A stretch of DNA of 64,000 bases from contig CM045731.1 of assembly GCA_024760905.1 (NCBI GenBank), forward strand, positions 48,485,001 to 48,549,000, given 5' to 3'. Positions 1 through 10,659 of this stretch are shown piece by piece; the stretch's first letter is position 1; each line of letters starts with the position of its first letter. Source of the DNA: Plotosus lineatus. Lineage: Eukaryota; Chordata; Actinopteri; Siluriformes; Plotosidae. Position numbers and translations under genes: made by a program. Below the pieces are notes generated by a model. It was given only the letters and a program-made list of their open reading frames with translations. It was not told the DNA's origin and did not search any database.

Positions 1-1033
1 CCAGACCCTGAGGAAGATTGTGGAGAAGGGCCAATTCCAGACCTTGGGGGACCTGTGGAAGCAGTGGACTGATCTACAAGTGCTGCATTCCCCAGGTCAA
101 TCCACTTTTGAACCAGAAACAGTGGCAGAAGCGCCTGACCTGGGCTACAGAGAAGCAGCACTGGACTGTTGCTCAGTGGTCCAAAGTACTTTTTTCAGAT
201 GAAAGCAAATTTTGCATGTCATTCGGAAATCAAGGTGCCAGAGTCTGGAGGAAGACTGGGGAGAAGGAGATGCCAAAATGCCTGAAGTCCAGTGTCAAGT
301 CCCCACAGTCAGTGATGGTCTGGGATGCCATGTCAGCTGCTGGTGTTGGTCCACTGTGTTTTATCAAGGGCAGGGTCAATGCAGCTAGCTATCAGGAGAT
401 TTTGGAGCACTTCATGCTTCCATCTGCTGAAAAGCTTTATGGAGATGAAGATTTTCATTTTTCAGCACGACCTGGCACCTGCTCACAGTGCCAAAACCAC
501 TGCTAAATGGTTTACTGACCATGGTATTACTGGGCTCAACTGGCCTGCCAACTCTCCTGACCTGAACCCCATAGAGAATCTGTGGGATATTGTGAAGAGA
601 AAGTTGAGAGACACCAGACCCAACACTGTGGATGAGCTTAAGGCCGCTATCGAAGCATCCTGGTCCTCCGTAACACCTCAGCAGTGCCACAGGCTGATTG
701 CCTCCATGCCATGCCGCATTAAAGCAGTCATTTCTGCAAAAGGATTCCCAACCAAGTATTGAGTGCATAACTAAACATAATGATTTGTAAGTTGACTTTT
801 TTGCATTAAAAACACTTTTTATTGGTCGAATGAAATATGCTAATTTTTTGAGATAGGGATTTTTGGTTTTCATGAGCTGTATGCCAAAATCATCAGTATT
901 AAAACAATAAAAGACCTGAAATATTTCAGTTGGGGTGCAATGAATCTAAAATATATGACAGTTTAATTTTTATCAGTACATTACAGAAAATAATGAATTT
1001 TATCACAATATGCTAATTTTTTGAGAAGGACTA
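1..1033 (+). mobile_element. Tc1-like DNA transposon, 5' end outside window
   Basis: This is the right part of a Tc1/mariner element. A decayed transposase reading frame is followed by a 3' non-coding end. The block TATGCTAATTTTTTGAGA occurs twice, near 836 and again at the terminus near 1008, which is the inner/outer repeat arrangement of Tc1-type termini. The right terminus is close to 1033. The left terminus lies before base 1. Confidence 0.9.
18..762 (+). pseudogene. Tc1-like transposase, frameshifted
   Basis: The product would be a DDE transposase cutting and pasting its own element at TA sites. Two overlapping frames carry it. The first holds WSKVLFSDESKF with the first catalytic Asp and runs to about 506. 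The second, from about 440 to 762, holds FQHDLAPAHSAK with the second Asp and NSPDLNPIENLWDIVKRKLR with the catalytic Glu, and ends FPTKY-stop. The frame changes near 440-470, so the protein cannot be made intact. The N-terminal DNA-binding half is outside the window. Confidence 0.9.
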
Positions 1034-1080
1034 GTATGTATGAGACAGACACATACATACATATACATATTATATACACA

Positions 1081-2558
1081 CACAGCTGTTCAAAAGTTAT
1101 GATTTTTTTTACTTTTTTGCAACATACAGAATAGAACCTTTGTCACTCAACTTTTTCAGATCTAAAAAAAATTTAAACATTACAGAAAGATAACCCAAGT
1201 ATTAAAAAATGCAGTTTTCCTGTTGTGATTTTATTTGTAAAGAGAAATATCCTATCCAAACCTATATGAAACTCTGAAAAAGTAATCTCACCTCCCCCTG
1301 TTAAAAGATGAGGCAATTGTGATTAATCCTATTATTGGGGGAAAACGGAGTTCAATTTCATGGCCACACCCAGGCCTGATTGCTGCCAGACATTTCCAAT
1401 CAGGAGACTCCTAACATAAAGCCTGCCTGACAAGGTGAGGTAGGCCATACTGAACACACATCATGCCACAATCCAATGAGCTTCAAGAGCAAACAAAAAA
1501 AGATTACAGAGATGTCTCAGTCTGAGAAAGGATACGGGGTCATTGGTAAGTCTTTGGGACTCCAGCGGACCACTGTCAGAGCTATAGTCCAGACTAACCA
1601 GAGAAGTCACAAAGGATCCAAAAACCACTTCTAAACAACTACAAGCCTCACTTGCCTCAGATAATGTCAATGTTCATGACTCCACCATCAGAAAGACACT
1701 CAACAAAAATGGCATCCATAGAAGAGTTCAGAGGCGAAAGCCACTGTGACAAAAAAAGAATATCAAGGCACAACTTACTTTTGCCAAGAATCATCATGAT
1801 CAGCCCCAAAGCTTTTGGGAAAATGTCCTCTGGACTGATGAAACTAAAACTGAACTTTTTGGGAGAAATGCATCCCATTACATCTGGTGCAAAAGCAACA
1901 TTGCATTTGATAAAAAAACATTGTGCCAAGAGTGAAAGATGGTGGAGGTAGTGTGATGATCTGGGTCTGCTTTGCTGTTTCAGGAGCTGGGCGACTTGTC
2001 ACGATTGATTGAACCAAATTCTGCTCGCGACCAAGAAATCCTGGTGAAGAATGTTCACCGATCAGTTCAAGACCTCAAGCTAAAGCGCACCTGGGTTCTG
2101 CAACAAGACAGTGATTCGAAGCACACCAGCAAGTCCACTTCTGAATGGCTTAAAAAAAAAAAAAAAAAACACAGAATGAGGGTTTTTGGAGTGGCCTAGT
2201 CAAAGCCCAGACCTGAACTCTATTGAGATTCTGTGGCATGACCTTAAAAAGGCTTTTCATACTCAAAAACCATTCAATCTATTTGATCTTAAACAATTCT
2301 GCAGATAAGAGTGGACCAAAATCCCATCACAGCAATGTGAAAGACTCATCGCCTCTTATCGCAAACGCATGACTGCAGGTTTAGGAGGGCAATTACTTAT
2401 TCACATGAGCCCTTGTAGGTTCAGATGTTTGTTTCCCCCTTAATAAATACATCTGACAGTGAAAACTGCATTTTGTGTTTGTGTTTAATCCATTTCAGAT
2501 CAAGCCGACCTAACTATTATACAGTGACAAATGTGTAAAAAACTTTTCCACAGCCCTG
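1081..2558 (+). mobile_element. Degenerate Tc1-like transposon
   Basis: A second Tc1-like element of a different family. Its right end reads TTTTCCACAGCCCTGTA, a common Tc1-type terminus next to a TA. The left end near 1081 (CACAGCTGTTCAAAAGTT) is a decayed inverted copy. Between them lies a transposase remnant. Confidence 0.8.
1510..2395 (+). pseudogene. Tc1-like transposase remnant
   Basis: Many stops and frameshifts break the frame, but landmarks are readable in order. MSQSEKGYGVIGKSLGLQRTT at 1510 resembles the N-terminal helix-turn-helix. DGGGSVMIWVCFAVSGAGRL lies near 1940. RLIASYRKR, typical of the C-terminus, lies near 2345. An A-tract expansion at 2152-2170 disrupts the region after the second catalytic Asp. 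No intact frame of useful length remains. Confidence 0.8.
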
Positions 2559-2577
2559 TACATACATATTTTATTTA

Positions 2578-3001
2578 CAGAGATCCCCCACTTTCCGCAG
2601 TTAATTGGAACCGAGATCCCCACACAACCACCGAATTCCACAAAGTAAGATCACCCCCCGGACATATGAATATGTACATGTCAATAATATCAATAAATTC
2701 ACATTCGATGCTATAAATGATTATAACAACAATTACACATTAAAAATAATGCATAAGATGTAAATAAAATATAAAATACACAGTCAGATGCACACCTCAC
2801 AAAATCTAGTTTTGATAGGGGGGTTTTGGGTTGTTTTTTGTTTTGGTTTTTTTTGCATAATTGGTCTTGTTTTTGCGGCATTTTTCTTAACCTTTCCCCC
2901 TATTCTTCATTAATTTCATTATTTTTTAATTCGATAAATATTTAAAAAAATAAATAAATAAAACATGATGCATTGAAGCACGAAGTAGCGAGGGATCCCT
3001 G
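2578..3001 (-). mobile_element. MITE with GATCCCTCAC-type TIRs, copy 1
   Basis: The termini CAGAGATCCCCCACTTTCCG and (reverse complement of the right end) CAGGGATCCCTCGCTACTTC are related inverted repeats, and a TA precedes the left end. The interior matches the element at 36669-37159 in the opposite orientation, including the block around ATAATGCATAAGATGTAAAT. It has no coding capacity. TIRs starting CAG and the TA target suggest a pogo/Tigger-type non-autonomous element. Confidence 0.75.
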
Positions 3002-3217
3002 TGGGCCTGATGATGTTTGCCTCTGCGCGGTGGGCCAAGATAGGGGAGCTGTATGTTCCCTGAACTAAACATACATCACCCAGTTAAGGCTAACCATAAG
3101 CTGATATTCTAATGGGTTACGGTATGCCACGAAATTAACCAAACTCCCTTTCTGCAGTCCACTGAGCTTCCCTCCGGTAATAAAACCACCAATACTGGAG
3201 ATGGGACTTACCCCAGG

Positions 3218-3400
3218 GTGAGGCAAAGACCCCGTCCACGAATATTCTGGACGAAAGATCTAAAATCTACACTACTCGAGTGTGCGAAAGCGTCTGGTTG
3301 GCCTGAAAATCCACGTGTCAACGGAAAGTCCCTTAAACAACATTGGGACAATGCTAATCCAATGTTAGCCTACCTGACTGAACAGAACTTGCGTGATTAA
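3218..3400 (+). other. Short open frame, possible retroelement relic
   Basis: A 60-codon open frame rich in Arg, Lys and Trp (IFWTKDLKSTLLECAKASGW) lies between two transposon-derived segments. The WTK...LLEC pattern faintly resembles DNA-binding segments seen in some retroelement proteins, but no family can be named. It has no splice signals or neighbours that would make it a host gene. Confidence 0.25.
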
Positions 3401-3436
3401 GTCACTGGACTTGGTAATGCAGATTAATATTTTCCT

Positions 3437-3848
3437 GCAAGCCATCAGTATTTTCCTGCAAGCTGAGGTGCGGCTAGCATTGAGCTACCATAGCATATTA
3501 GCTCAGGAGTTGAGCGTGCCGAGTTATACACGCCCGAAGACTCCGATATCATCTCTGTAGTTGGATCGACTGATCATAGACGAGCATAGTGCAAAACATG
3601 AACAAACAAAACCACATATAAAACAAATTAAAACGAACAAAGAAACAATTTGACTCTGAGAACTCCACGGCGTCACTCTCTCGGCAGCGCCATCTTGGAG
3701 ACGTTCAATGCAAAAGGACATGACGCGTAATAAAGTTTATCCTTTTGGTATCGTTTGTTAAACATGCTACAGAACATAAAATCTCATGCACAAACATTCT
3801 AAACATTAACTTAGATACTGTACTTGAATAATAATTGAAAAAGCGGGG
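3437..3848 (+). repeat. Half-copy of the foldback element at 16967-18035
   Basis: The sequence closely matches the right arm at about 17630-18035. Shared blocks include AGCATAGTGCAAAACATGAA, TTTGACTCTGAGAACTCC, GCCATCTTGGAGACG and TTTATCCTTTTGGTATCG. The left arm is absent here, so this copy cannot fold on itself. Confidence 0.75.
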
Positions 3849-4002
3849 GGGGGCTGTTTGAACGTCATTGATGGGACAGCAGCTCGTGCATTGTTTGAAT
3901 GGCGCGTTTTGTAAGGAGAACTTGTTTCGTATACAGAGACAAAAAATTTTGGAAAATGTTTTTCATAACCTGGATTTTTCGTTTGCTGGGACTATCGTAA
4001 GG

Positions 4003-4057
4003 TGAGGTACCACTGTGTGCGTGTGTATATATACATACACACACACACACACACACA
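4003..4057. repeat. (TG/TA/CA)n microsatellite
   Basis: A compound GTGTGTATATATACATACACAC run switches from TG to CA. Confidence 0.9.
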
Positions 4058-4095
4058 GATCCATCGCTACTTCGTGCCTCAGCGCATTGCTTTTT
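4057..4095 (+). repeat. Terminal fragment of GATCCCTCAC MITE family
   Basis: AGATCCATCGCTACTTCGTG matches the inverted right end of the copy at 2578-3001. Only about 35 bases of this family are present. Confidence 0.5.
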
Positions 4096-4112
4096 TTTAT
4101 ATAAAATATAAA

Positions 4113-4360
4113 ACCCAGTGCAGCTAACTGGGTTATCAAAGGTGGGCCATGTCTCTCACTGTCTATGGTGAGAGGCATGTAAAAATAACCATTGCTGGCT
4201 TTCGTAAAGAGTAGCTGCAAAGCCGTCAGCATGTTTCTGTCCCTTGCTAAAGGGTTGTGACAGGAAGGGCATCCGACGTAAAAACCTATTCCAAATTAAA
4301 ATCAGAAGATTTGCTGTGGCGACTCCCGAGAAAGGGAAAAAAGACGAAAGGAAGAAAGAA
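4113..4360 (+). mobile_element. SINE family A, 5'-truncated
   Basis: It lacks the tRNA-like head and begins in the core (AGTGCAGCTAACTGGGTTAT). It then carries the full body, including GACAGGAAGGGCATCCGACG, and the 3' tail GCTGTGGCGACTCCCGAG followed by AAGACGAAAGGAAG. Full copies are at 19833-20171 and 29246-29573. Confidence 0.85.
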
Positions 4361-4367
4361 ATATATA

Positions 4368-5332
4368 CAGACACTCCCTGACTTACGTTTTTAATTGGTT
4401 CCAGACGGCTGAACACAGGTTGAAAGTGAACGTAAGTTGTTACAGTGACGTATGATGCTCATACTGTACTATACATCCATAAATACCATTACCATATCTC
4501 ATAAAACACCCCTAAATCAATTATTATAAACACAACATTGTAAAATATCAAATATATCAAATAATATAAACATTAATTTCAAATAAGTCACTTATTTATA
4601 TCGAGTTACTTCACATGAAGCTTAAAACAGCCAATCAATGTGTGCTAATATGTGAGGCGCTCAATATCAAAAGTAGTGTACTTGCTGTGGGCTATACAAT
4701 CTTCTGGTCTTTCAAGTGTACAAGGGTGCCGTTGAACTCGTTTAGAACACAGCCTGGACTGATGTGAATCCCAGCAAAGCGGAGAGTTCTTTCTTTTGTG
4801 TAAGTAAGTAAACTTTATTCAAGAGGTGCATACAAAGAACAAGTACAAATCCTAATGAATATTAATATAAAAATAAGTATACACTCTTAGGATTTTGCTA
4901 AAAGATAAATATCTGTAATTGTTCTGTAATTTGTGGATTCAGGTTTTCACTTTACAACTCTCTTTACTTAACAGGGTATGCATGGTAGATTGTGCTGATC
5001 TGGATGCGACTTGCACCCATGCTAGTAGGCTTACACTTCTGACCAACCATATTTGCTTAGGGTTATAAAAGTCCGCAAAATAGTGCAAACACAAAGATCA
5101 CAGAGACGACGTCTTAACACAAGGGTAGCACGCTATATAACAGATATAATATATATATATACACATACACACACACACACACAGTCTGTAGTTTGTAAAC
5201 AATGAATGCAGCGTCATTACGTCAGCGTACTACGTAGGTACGTCTAAACTCAAAATTTTGAAAAAAAAAAAAAAAAAAAACCCTAAAATCGAAAAAACGT
5301 AAAATAGGTGAACATAAGTCAGGGATTGTCTG
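4368..5332. mobile_element. MITE with CAGACACTCCCTGACTTACG TIRs
   Basis: The left end CAGACACTCCCTGACTTACG, preceded by TA, pairs with the right end, whose reverse complement is CAGACAATCCCTGACTTATG. The 965-base interior has no coding capacity, a (TA)/(CA) microsatellite near 5145-5185 and an A-run at 5261-5280. It sits between a SINE tail and a LINE 3' end. The TA target and CAG start suggest a pogo/Tigger-like non-autonomous element. Confidence 0.75.
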
Positions 5333-5334
5333 AC

Positions 5335-6093
5335 TATATCTTCTTTTCCTTTTGGCTGTTCGCCACTGCAAACCATCCGCCTCCATCTCACCCTATACTC
5401 TGCATCTTCTACTCTTACTCCAACGACCTTCATGTCCACCTTCAGTACATCCATAAATCTTCTCTTTGGTCTTCCTCTGGGCCTTCTGCCTGGTTGTTCC
5501 AACCTCAGCATCCTATTACCAATATACTCACTATCCCTCATCTGTACATATCCAAACCATCTCAATCTAGCCTCTCTGACTTTGTCTCCAAAACATCTTA
5601 CATGTGCTGTCCCTCTGAATTACTCATTCCTGATCCTATCCATTCTCGTTACTCCCAAAGAGAACCTCAACATTTTCATCTCCGCTACCTCCAGCTCTGC
5701 CTCCCGTCTTGTCCCCAGGGCCACTGTTTCTAAACCATACAACATCGCTGGCCTCATCACCGTCTTGTACACTTTTCCTTTCATTCTTGCCCGATACCTT
5801 CCTATCACATCTCACCGGACACTTTTCTCCAACCATTCCAATCTGCCTGCTCACGCTTCTTCACCTCTTTTCCACACACTCCATTGCTCTGGATTGTTGA
5901 GCCTAAGTACTTAAAATCCTCCACCTTCCTTATCTCTGCTCCCTGTAAACTCACCGTTCCTCTTGGGTCCTTATCGTTCACACATATGTATTCTGTTTTG
6001 CTGAGGCCAACCTTCATTCCTCTCCTTTCCAGGGCATACTTCCACCTCTCTAGATTTTCCTCCACTTGTTCTTTGCTCTCACTACAGATCACA
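5335..6093 (-). mobile_element. RTE-type LINE, 5'-truncated
   Basis: This is the 3' part of the LINE seen most completely at 61165-64000. On the minus strand, fragments of the C-terminal reverse transcriptase region read in order: EQVEENLERWKYALERRGMK, FKYLGSTIQSNG, KGKVYKTVMRPAMLYGLETV, ELEVAEMKMLRFSLGVTRMD. The 3' UTR ends around 5335 next to CTTCTTTTCC. Frameshifts separate the blocks. The 5' break is at about 6093, where a CA microsatellite starts. Premature arrest of reverse transcription is the usual cause of such copies. Confidence 0.9.
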
Positions 6094-6125
6094 TTATATA
6101 CACACACACTCACACACAGACAGAC
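6094..6125. repeat. (CA)n microsatellite
   Basis: An imperfect CACACACTCACACACAGACAGACAG run lies at the LINE break point. Confidence 0.7.
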
Positions 6126-6349
6126 AGAGCTTATGGCCCCTTCAAACCTGTTCTAAAAGTAATTGGACAATGTAAAATTATTTGTTCCAAGGTAAGCCAA
6201 ATACAGTATCAGAATTCATAATATTTGTGAAATGAAATCGTGTCCATGCAGTATGTGTGTTGGTTTGCAATTTGATCAAGCTGTGAAGTGTGTGTATGCT
6301 TACATCCCTCGACTTCATGGGAATAAGATACAACTAGATCAAATGAGAA

Positions 6350-6685
6350 AACTTGTGGTGACGCGGAGACAAGAAGATCCTAGGTTCTCGTCCTGGACTA
6401 GGTGAGAGCGTTTCTATGAGAACTTTGCATGTTGTGCTGTTTGCTTGGGTTTCCTCTGGGCACTCTGGTTTCCACGCACAGTTCAAAAACATTCACATTA
6501 GACTAACTGCCAGTATTAAATTACTCATAGGTGTATGTGTGTGTTTTGGCTATGCAATGGACTGGCTAACAGTTTACAATGTACTCCGCATTCTCCCAGA
6601 GTCAGTCGAGATAGGCTCCATCCTCCACGCAGCCCTAATAAGATTAAGCTTTTCAGCGAATTAATGGATAAATAAATGAAATTTA
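6350..6685 (+). mobile_element. SINE family B, old copy
   Basis: It carries diverged family B landmarks in order: GGTTCTCGTCCTGGACTAGG (tRNA-like B box area), TTTGCATGTTG, GGGTTTCCTCTGGGCACTC, CACATTAGACTAACTG, ATGGACTGGC, GTCGAGATAGGCTCC, AAGATTAAGC and a TGGATAAATAAATG tail. Confidence 0.75.
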
Positions 6686-6689
6686 GTTT

Positions 6690-9600
6690 TGATCCTCGGA
6701 ACTGAAGAAAACTCTGTTTCTTGCCGTGTTTGGATCGAGAAGGCTTCCCACATAACCTGTGCTCAGTCTTCAGTGTGCACCGTTTCCAGCTTACAGGCAG
6801 CTGGAACAGGAGCCAGGGTTCAGTGGGGATGGAATCAAATGGTTGTGTCTATGTGAATCTATATCAGCACTAGGCTGTTGAAAATAAAGGCAGCCTTAAT
6901 CGCATACCACAATTTTTTTTTTTTTTTTTTTTGGGGGGTAATTAAAGCTGGCTGGAAGACAACTAGCATTCGTCTGCAACTAAGATGAGGGCTGGGGGGG
7001 GGTTTGGTTTATTTAAGGATATAAAATGTTAGCCGTCTTTTGGATGGCGATAGCTTATGTACCCGAAGCATGGCCAACTTAAATTGACCATACTTAAAAA
7101 TTAAAAAAAAAAAAAAAAAAAAAACCTCAACTGAAAAAGAATTCTGAGATAGTGAAATAAACATTACACACAGTGATTTCAAATGCTCTAATTAATTAAA
7201 AAAAAAAAAAAAAAATCAACTATCAAGATGTTCAAGAGACTTTCTTGTTTCTAATTGGTGGAAAACCATCAAATTATTGGCCTTTGGATAATATGAAGGA
7301 GTGTTATACGAATGACAGCTGCAACATTGCAATCTAATTTTCTACTGTGAATCTATTTTACTTTAATTAATGTAAACACTATAGAATTTGTCTTTCAAAC
7401 AATATGGATAATATTTCGTATTGGAGGGTGTTGCAAGAACAACTCACACCTCGGGGAAATTTGAAACAGCCAATTAGTCTATATGCATATCTCTGGACTG
7501 TGGTAGGAAACTGATTTCAATCTATTTCCCATTTTTAACAACAATATTTCATCTTTATTTCCATATAGCTGGAAATTGAATGAGCCCCTTTAACAAAAGT
7601 AATCCAGAGCTTATAAATTAGTCTGTGAAATATTATGATAGCACTTACATGGAAATTCCAAAGCCATTTTTTTTTCCAGAAATGTTCCTATTCTAAAAAT
7701 TGCACTTCGGTCAATCATTATATAACTAAGCACTTACAAAGAATAGCATGAATTCAATCAGAATTAAAGTTGTTTCCGTATTGCTCCAACATGCTCGGAA
7801 ATCCAGACTAATGACTCGCAGCATGCAGCATATCCTGACCATATTAAAGAGCTTTTTTAAGGAGCTAGGAATTAGCCTTACCATATAGATCATGAATGAC
7901 ATCCAGGGGGGAGGACCAGGAGTAACGCTCTGCCCCCAGTATTGTGGACGGAACTGTCTCCAGCTCGTAGGCCCCTCGTTTCCTCCAGTAAAGAAACATG
8001 ATAAACAATGAGGCTCCACGAATTCACTAAGCTTTCTTTCTTTCTCTCTCTCTTTTTTTTTTTTTTTTTTTTTTTAAAAAGATCACTCTCTTGTACCTTC
8101 ACTAGTTCTGTTAACCGTTAATGTGTCGGACAGCTGATGTTGTACATATTTGCACCAAGTATCTTCAATTGAGGCCATCATTCACCCAGCTGAACTCCAC
8201 TTCCATGGTTTTTAAGAATGATTAAATAAGCTTTACAAAATTCAGAAACTGGCACAGTATCTTTTCCAGGTTAATGGAGGATCCATGTTGAACCGGTGTG
8301 TCAACCCAAAGCATGCATTCCCAAAATAGTATGATTCTCATTTGACAGGAAGTGAGGTCATATCTGGCAAAGTGTTTTTGATAAAGAAAAAGTGTTCCAC
8401 CATCTGGATTTAATTACAAAACTAAAGTCGAGAATCTTAGTGCCAAAACAAAGCATCATTCCCAGAGATCTACACTGCAACTCCTGCCATGATGAACAAT
8501 TCCGAAGATGTCTTTCCATAAAAGTAGTGTTGTCTTTGACGACGACTCATCCTAAAACTACGGAAAGTTGCTGCAGCTCAAAGAAAGTGCTGGACAAAGT
8601 AAGAACTGCCGAGTGTCCCATGGCAGAGGGGGCCGGGTAATAGAAGGCAATCGACCTACACGTCCAGACAAATGTTGCATTCACAACAGGGTGAAATGCA
8701 TGCTGGGACAGTCCGAGCCAATAGCTTTCTATATAAGTGATACAAAGATCTCTTGTACCCCACTTCCTACACAGACAGTGAACTTCCCTCAAAATTTGCA
8801 CAAACTTTAAAGGCCTGACATTTTTGTGCATTCATTGCACTCTGGCACCCTCTACTTGGTGATGGATTTATGTCTTATGAATGCAGTGTAACCACGCTAA
8901 TGTTTTCAGCTATTTACGTGGATGGATAATGCAGTCTGAGAACCAGCAGACTGAGACGATAAAATGAACTGGCTGCCTTGCAAAGAAAATACTTTTTGAA
9001 AAAAGAAAAAAAAAAAAAGCAATTCCATAATCAGCATTACATCATATCCACTTCGCCCCGAGACAGCCTTGTTTGGGTTTCGGATACAACAGCGAGTCTA
9101 GCTTCTGCATTTCCTAATGCTGCGATGGGACTGAAGCAAAAAGCCACCTCTGTGCTGAACTCTCATCAGAGAGGTTGATTCATTGTTATCTACTAGTGGG
9201 AACAGAGAAAGAATTACAGCAAGAACACACTGTGCTCGTCTGGCAAGGCAGAGACGATGTCATCCGGCAACTCAGATGTCCAATTTTGGGATAAGAAATT
9301 AGAGGGTAGGACGGCAGCCGGATGGCCACTTGGAGCTCTGCTCTACAAAACATGTGGTAGTAATCTGAACCAGCTTTCAAAAGTGCAGGCTTGTCATGGA
9401 GCCCCAGAACTCAGTCTTTCCGTTAATTTCAGCTGAAAGCAAAAGTTCTGGATTTGTCCTTCGCATTACTGAAATAAATCTACTCAGGGCCAAATTTAAA
9501 CTTTACAGAAAAGGTTTGGTGATGGCTTTATTTCACTACTTATATCAATGCTTTTTTTTGGAATCGGATATGGTCTGAAGCTTTTGCGGACGAAGTATAT

Positions 9601-10065
9601 TTTCAGGATATTTATGGCATTTCTCAAACCATCTTTAACCGTTTATAAAAATAATCTTTTAACTCAAACCTTCTCATGAAACCAAACTGTTGGAGATGCA
9701 CTTGTTCTTGGTGGAGCTTCTGAGAAGAGCCCCAGAGCCATGGAACTTGGTTGTCCTGTGTCCAATTTACCACAGGAAACCCGATAAGCCTGGCGTATGA
9801 GGCTCCTGCACTACTGTTCAGACTCGCACAGAAGTGCAGTAGTGGCTTTTGTCATCTTCGAAAATGTGAACATTCAATTTCTGATTCTACACAACAAAAT
9901 GACAAATGTATCAATTTTCATCTTCATGGTACTTATGTGTATTAAATAAGTCATTTAGGGAAAAGTTTACCAAAATAAGGGGATGTGCGCACAGCATGTG
10001 CTATGGTCCAATTTCACAATTAAGGCATTTATTAGGTTCCTTTTGATTTACCTTTTTTTGTATGA
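6690..10065. other. Repeat-poor non-coding stretch
   Basis: I found no convincing exon, RNA gene or SINE here. It holds homopolymer tracts (T-run 6912-6931, A-runs 7104-7123 and 7198-7215, T-run 8053-8075) and otherwise looks like single-copy sequence. Open frames of 60-97 codons on both strands lack family motifs and coherent splice signals. Compared with the rest of the window it is unusually free of mobile elements, so intronic or regulatory DNA of an unseen gene is possible. Confidence 0.4.
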
Positions 10066-10071
10066 AAATAT

Positions 10072-10413
10072 TCATTCATTTTCTGAACTGTTTTATCCTA
10101 ATCAGGGTCATGGGAAGGCTGGCGCCCATCTCAGCCGACTTTGGGCGAGGGCGATGTACCCTGGATAGCTCGCCAGGCCATCGCAGGACCAACACTCAAC
10201 GATTCATACTCCCACTCACATCAGGAATGATTTGGCCTTCATCGACTGTGTATGTTTTTGGACTGTGGGAGGAAAACAAAGCACCCGGAGGAAATCCACA
10301 CAAGCACGGGGAGAACATGCAAACTCTGCACAGAAACAACCAAGCTGGGAATAAAACCCAGGACCTTCTTGCTGTGATGCGGATGTGCTAACCATGACAC
10401 CACCGTGCCACCC
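10072..10413 (-). mobile_element. SINE family B, full length
   Basis: Read on the minus strand it starts GGTGGCACGGTGGTGTCATG (tRNA-like head). It continues through AAGAAGGTCCTGGGTTTTAT, CATGTTCTCCCCGTGCTTG, GTGGATTTCCTCCGGGTGC and TGGCCTGGCGAGCTATCC, and ends in CTGATTAGGATAAAACAGTTCAGAAAATGAATGAAT-like sequence. It is one of the best-preserved B copies. Confidence 0.9.
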
Positions 10414-10493
10414 TTTATTAATATATTTACGATTTTTAAAAAAAAATAGCAGGTGTAACACGAAAAGAAAAATCCAGCCTTTGTTACAAACTT

Positions 10494-10655
10494 GGGCAGT
10501 GGTGGCTCAATGGGTAAAGCTCAAGGTTTTTAATCAGAAGATTGGAGGTTCAGGCCTCAAAACCACCAAACTGTGTAAAGGAGATAATAATGCAAGTTGC
10601 TCTTCATAAGGGCATCTGCCAAATGCTGTAAAAGTAAAATGTAAAGTCAAAACGT
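10494..10655 (+). mobile_element. SINE family D
   Basis: A different tRNA-derived SINE. The head is GGCAGTGGTGGCTCAATGGG and the B-box area GGAGGTTCAGGCCTC. The tail ATAAGGGCATCTGCCAAATG then CTGTAAAAGTAAAATGTAAAG matches a fish SINE tail I know as ATAAGGGCGTCTGCTAAATG. This is the only copy noticed in the window. Confidence 0.75.
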
Positions 10656-10659
10656 TACT

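Noticed and set aside
5308..5914. Plus-strand frames of 141-160 codons
   Set aside because: Antisense shadows of the 5'-truncated RTE LINE.
9396..9578. Short frames in the repeat-poor region as exons
   Set aside because: No domain, no coherent splice pair and no codon bias visible.
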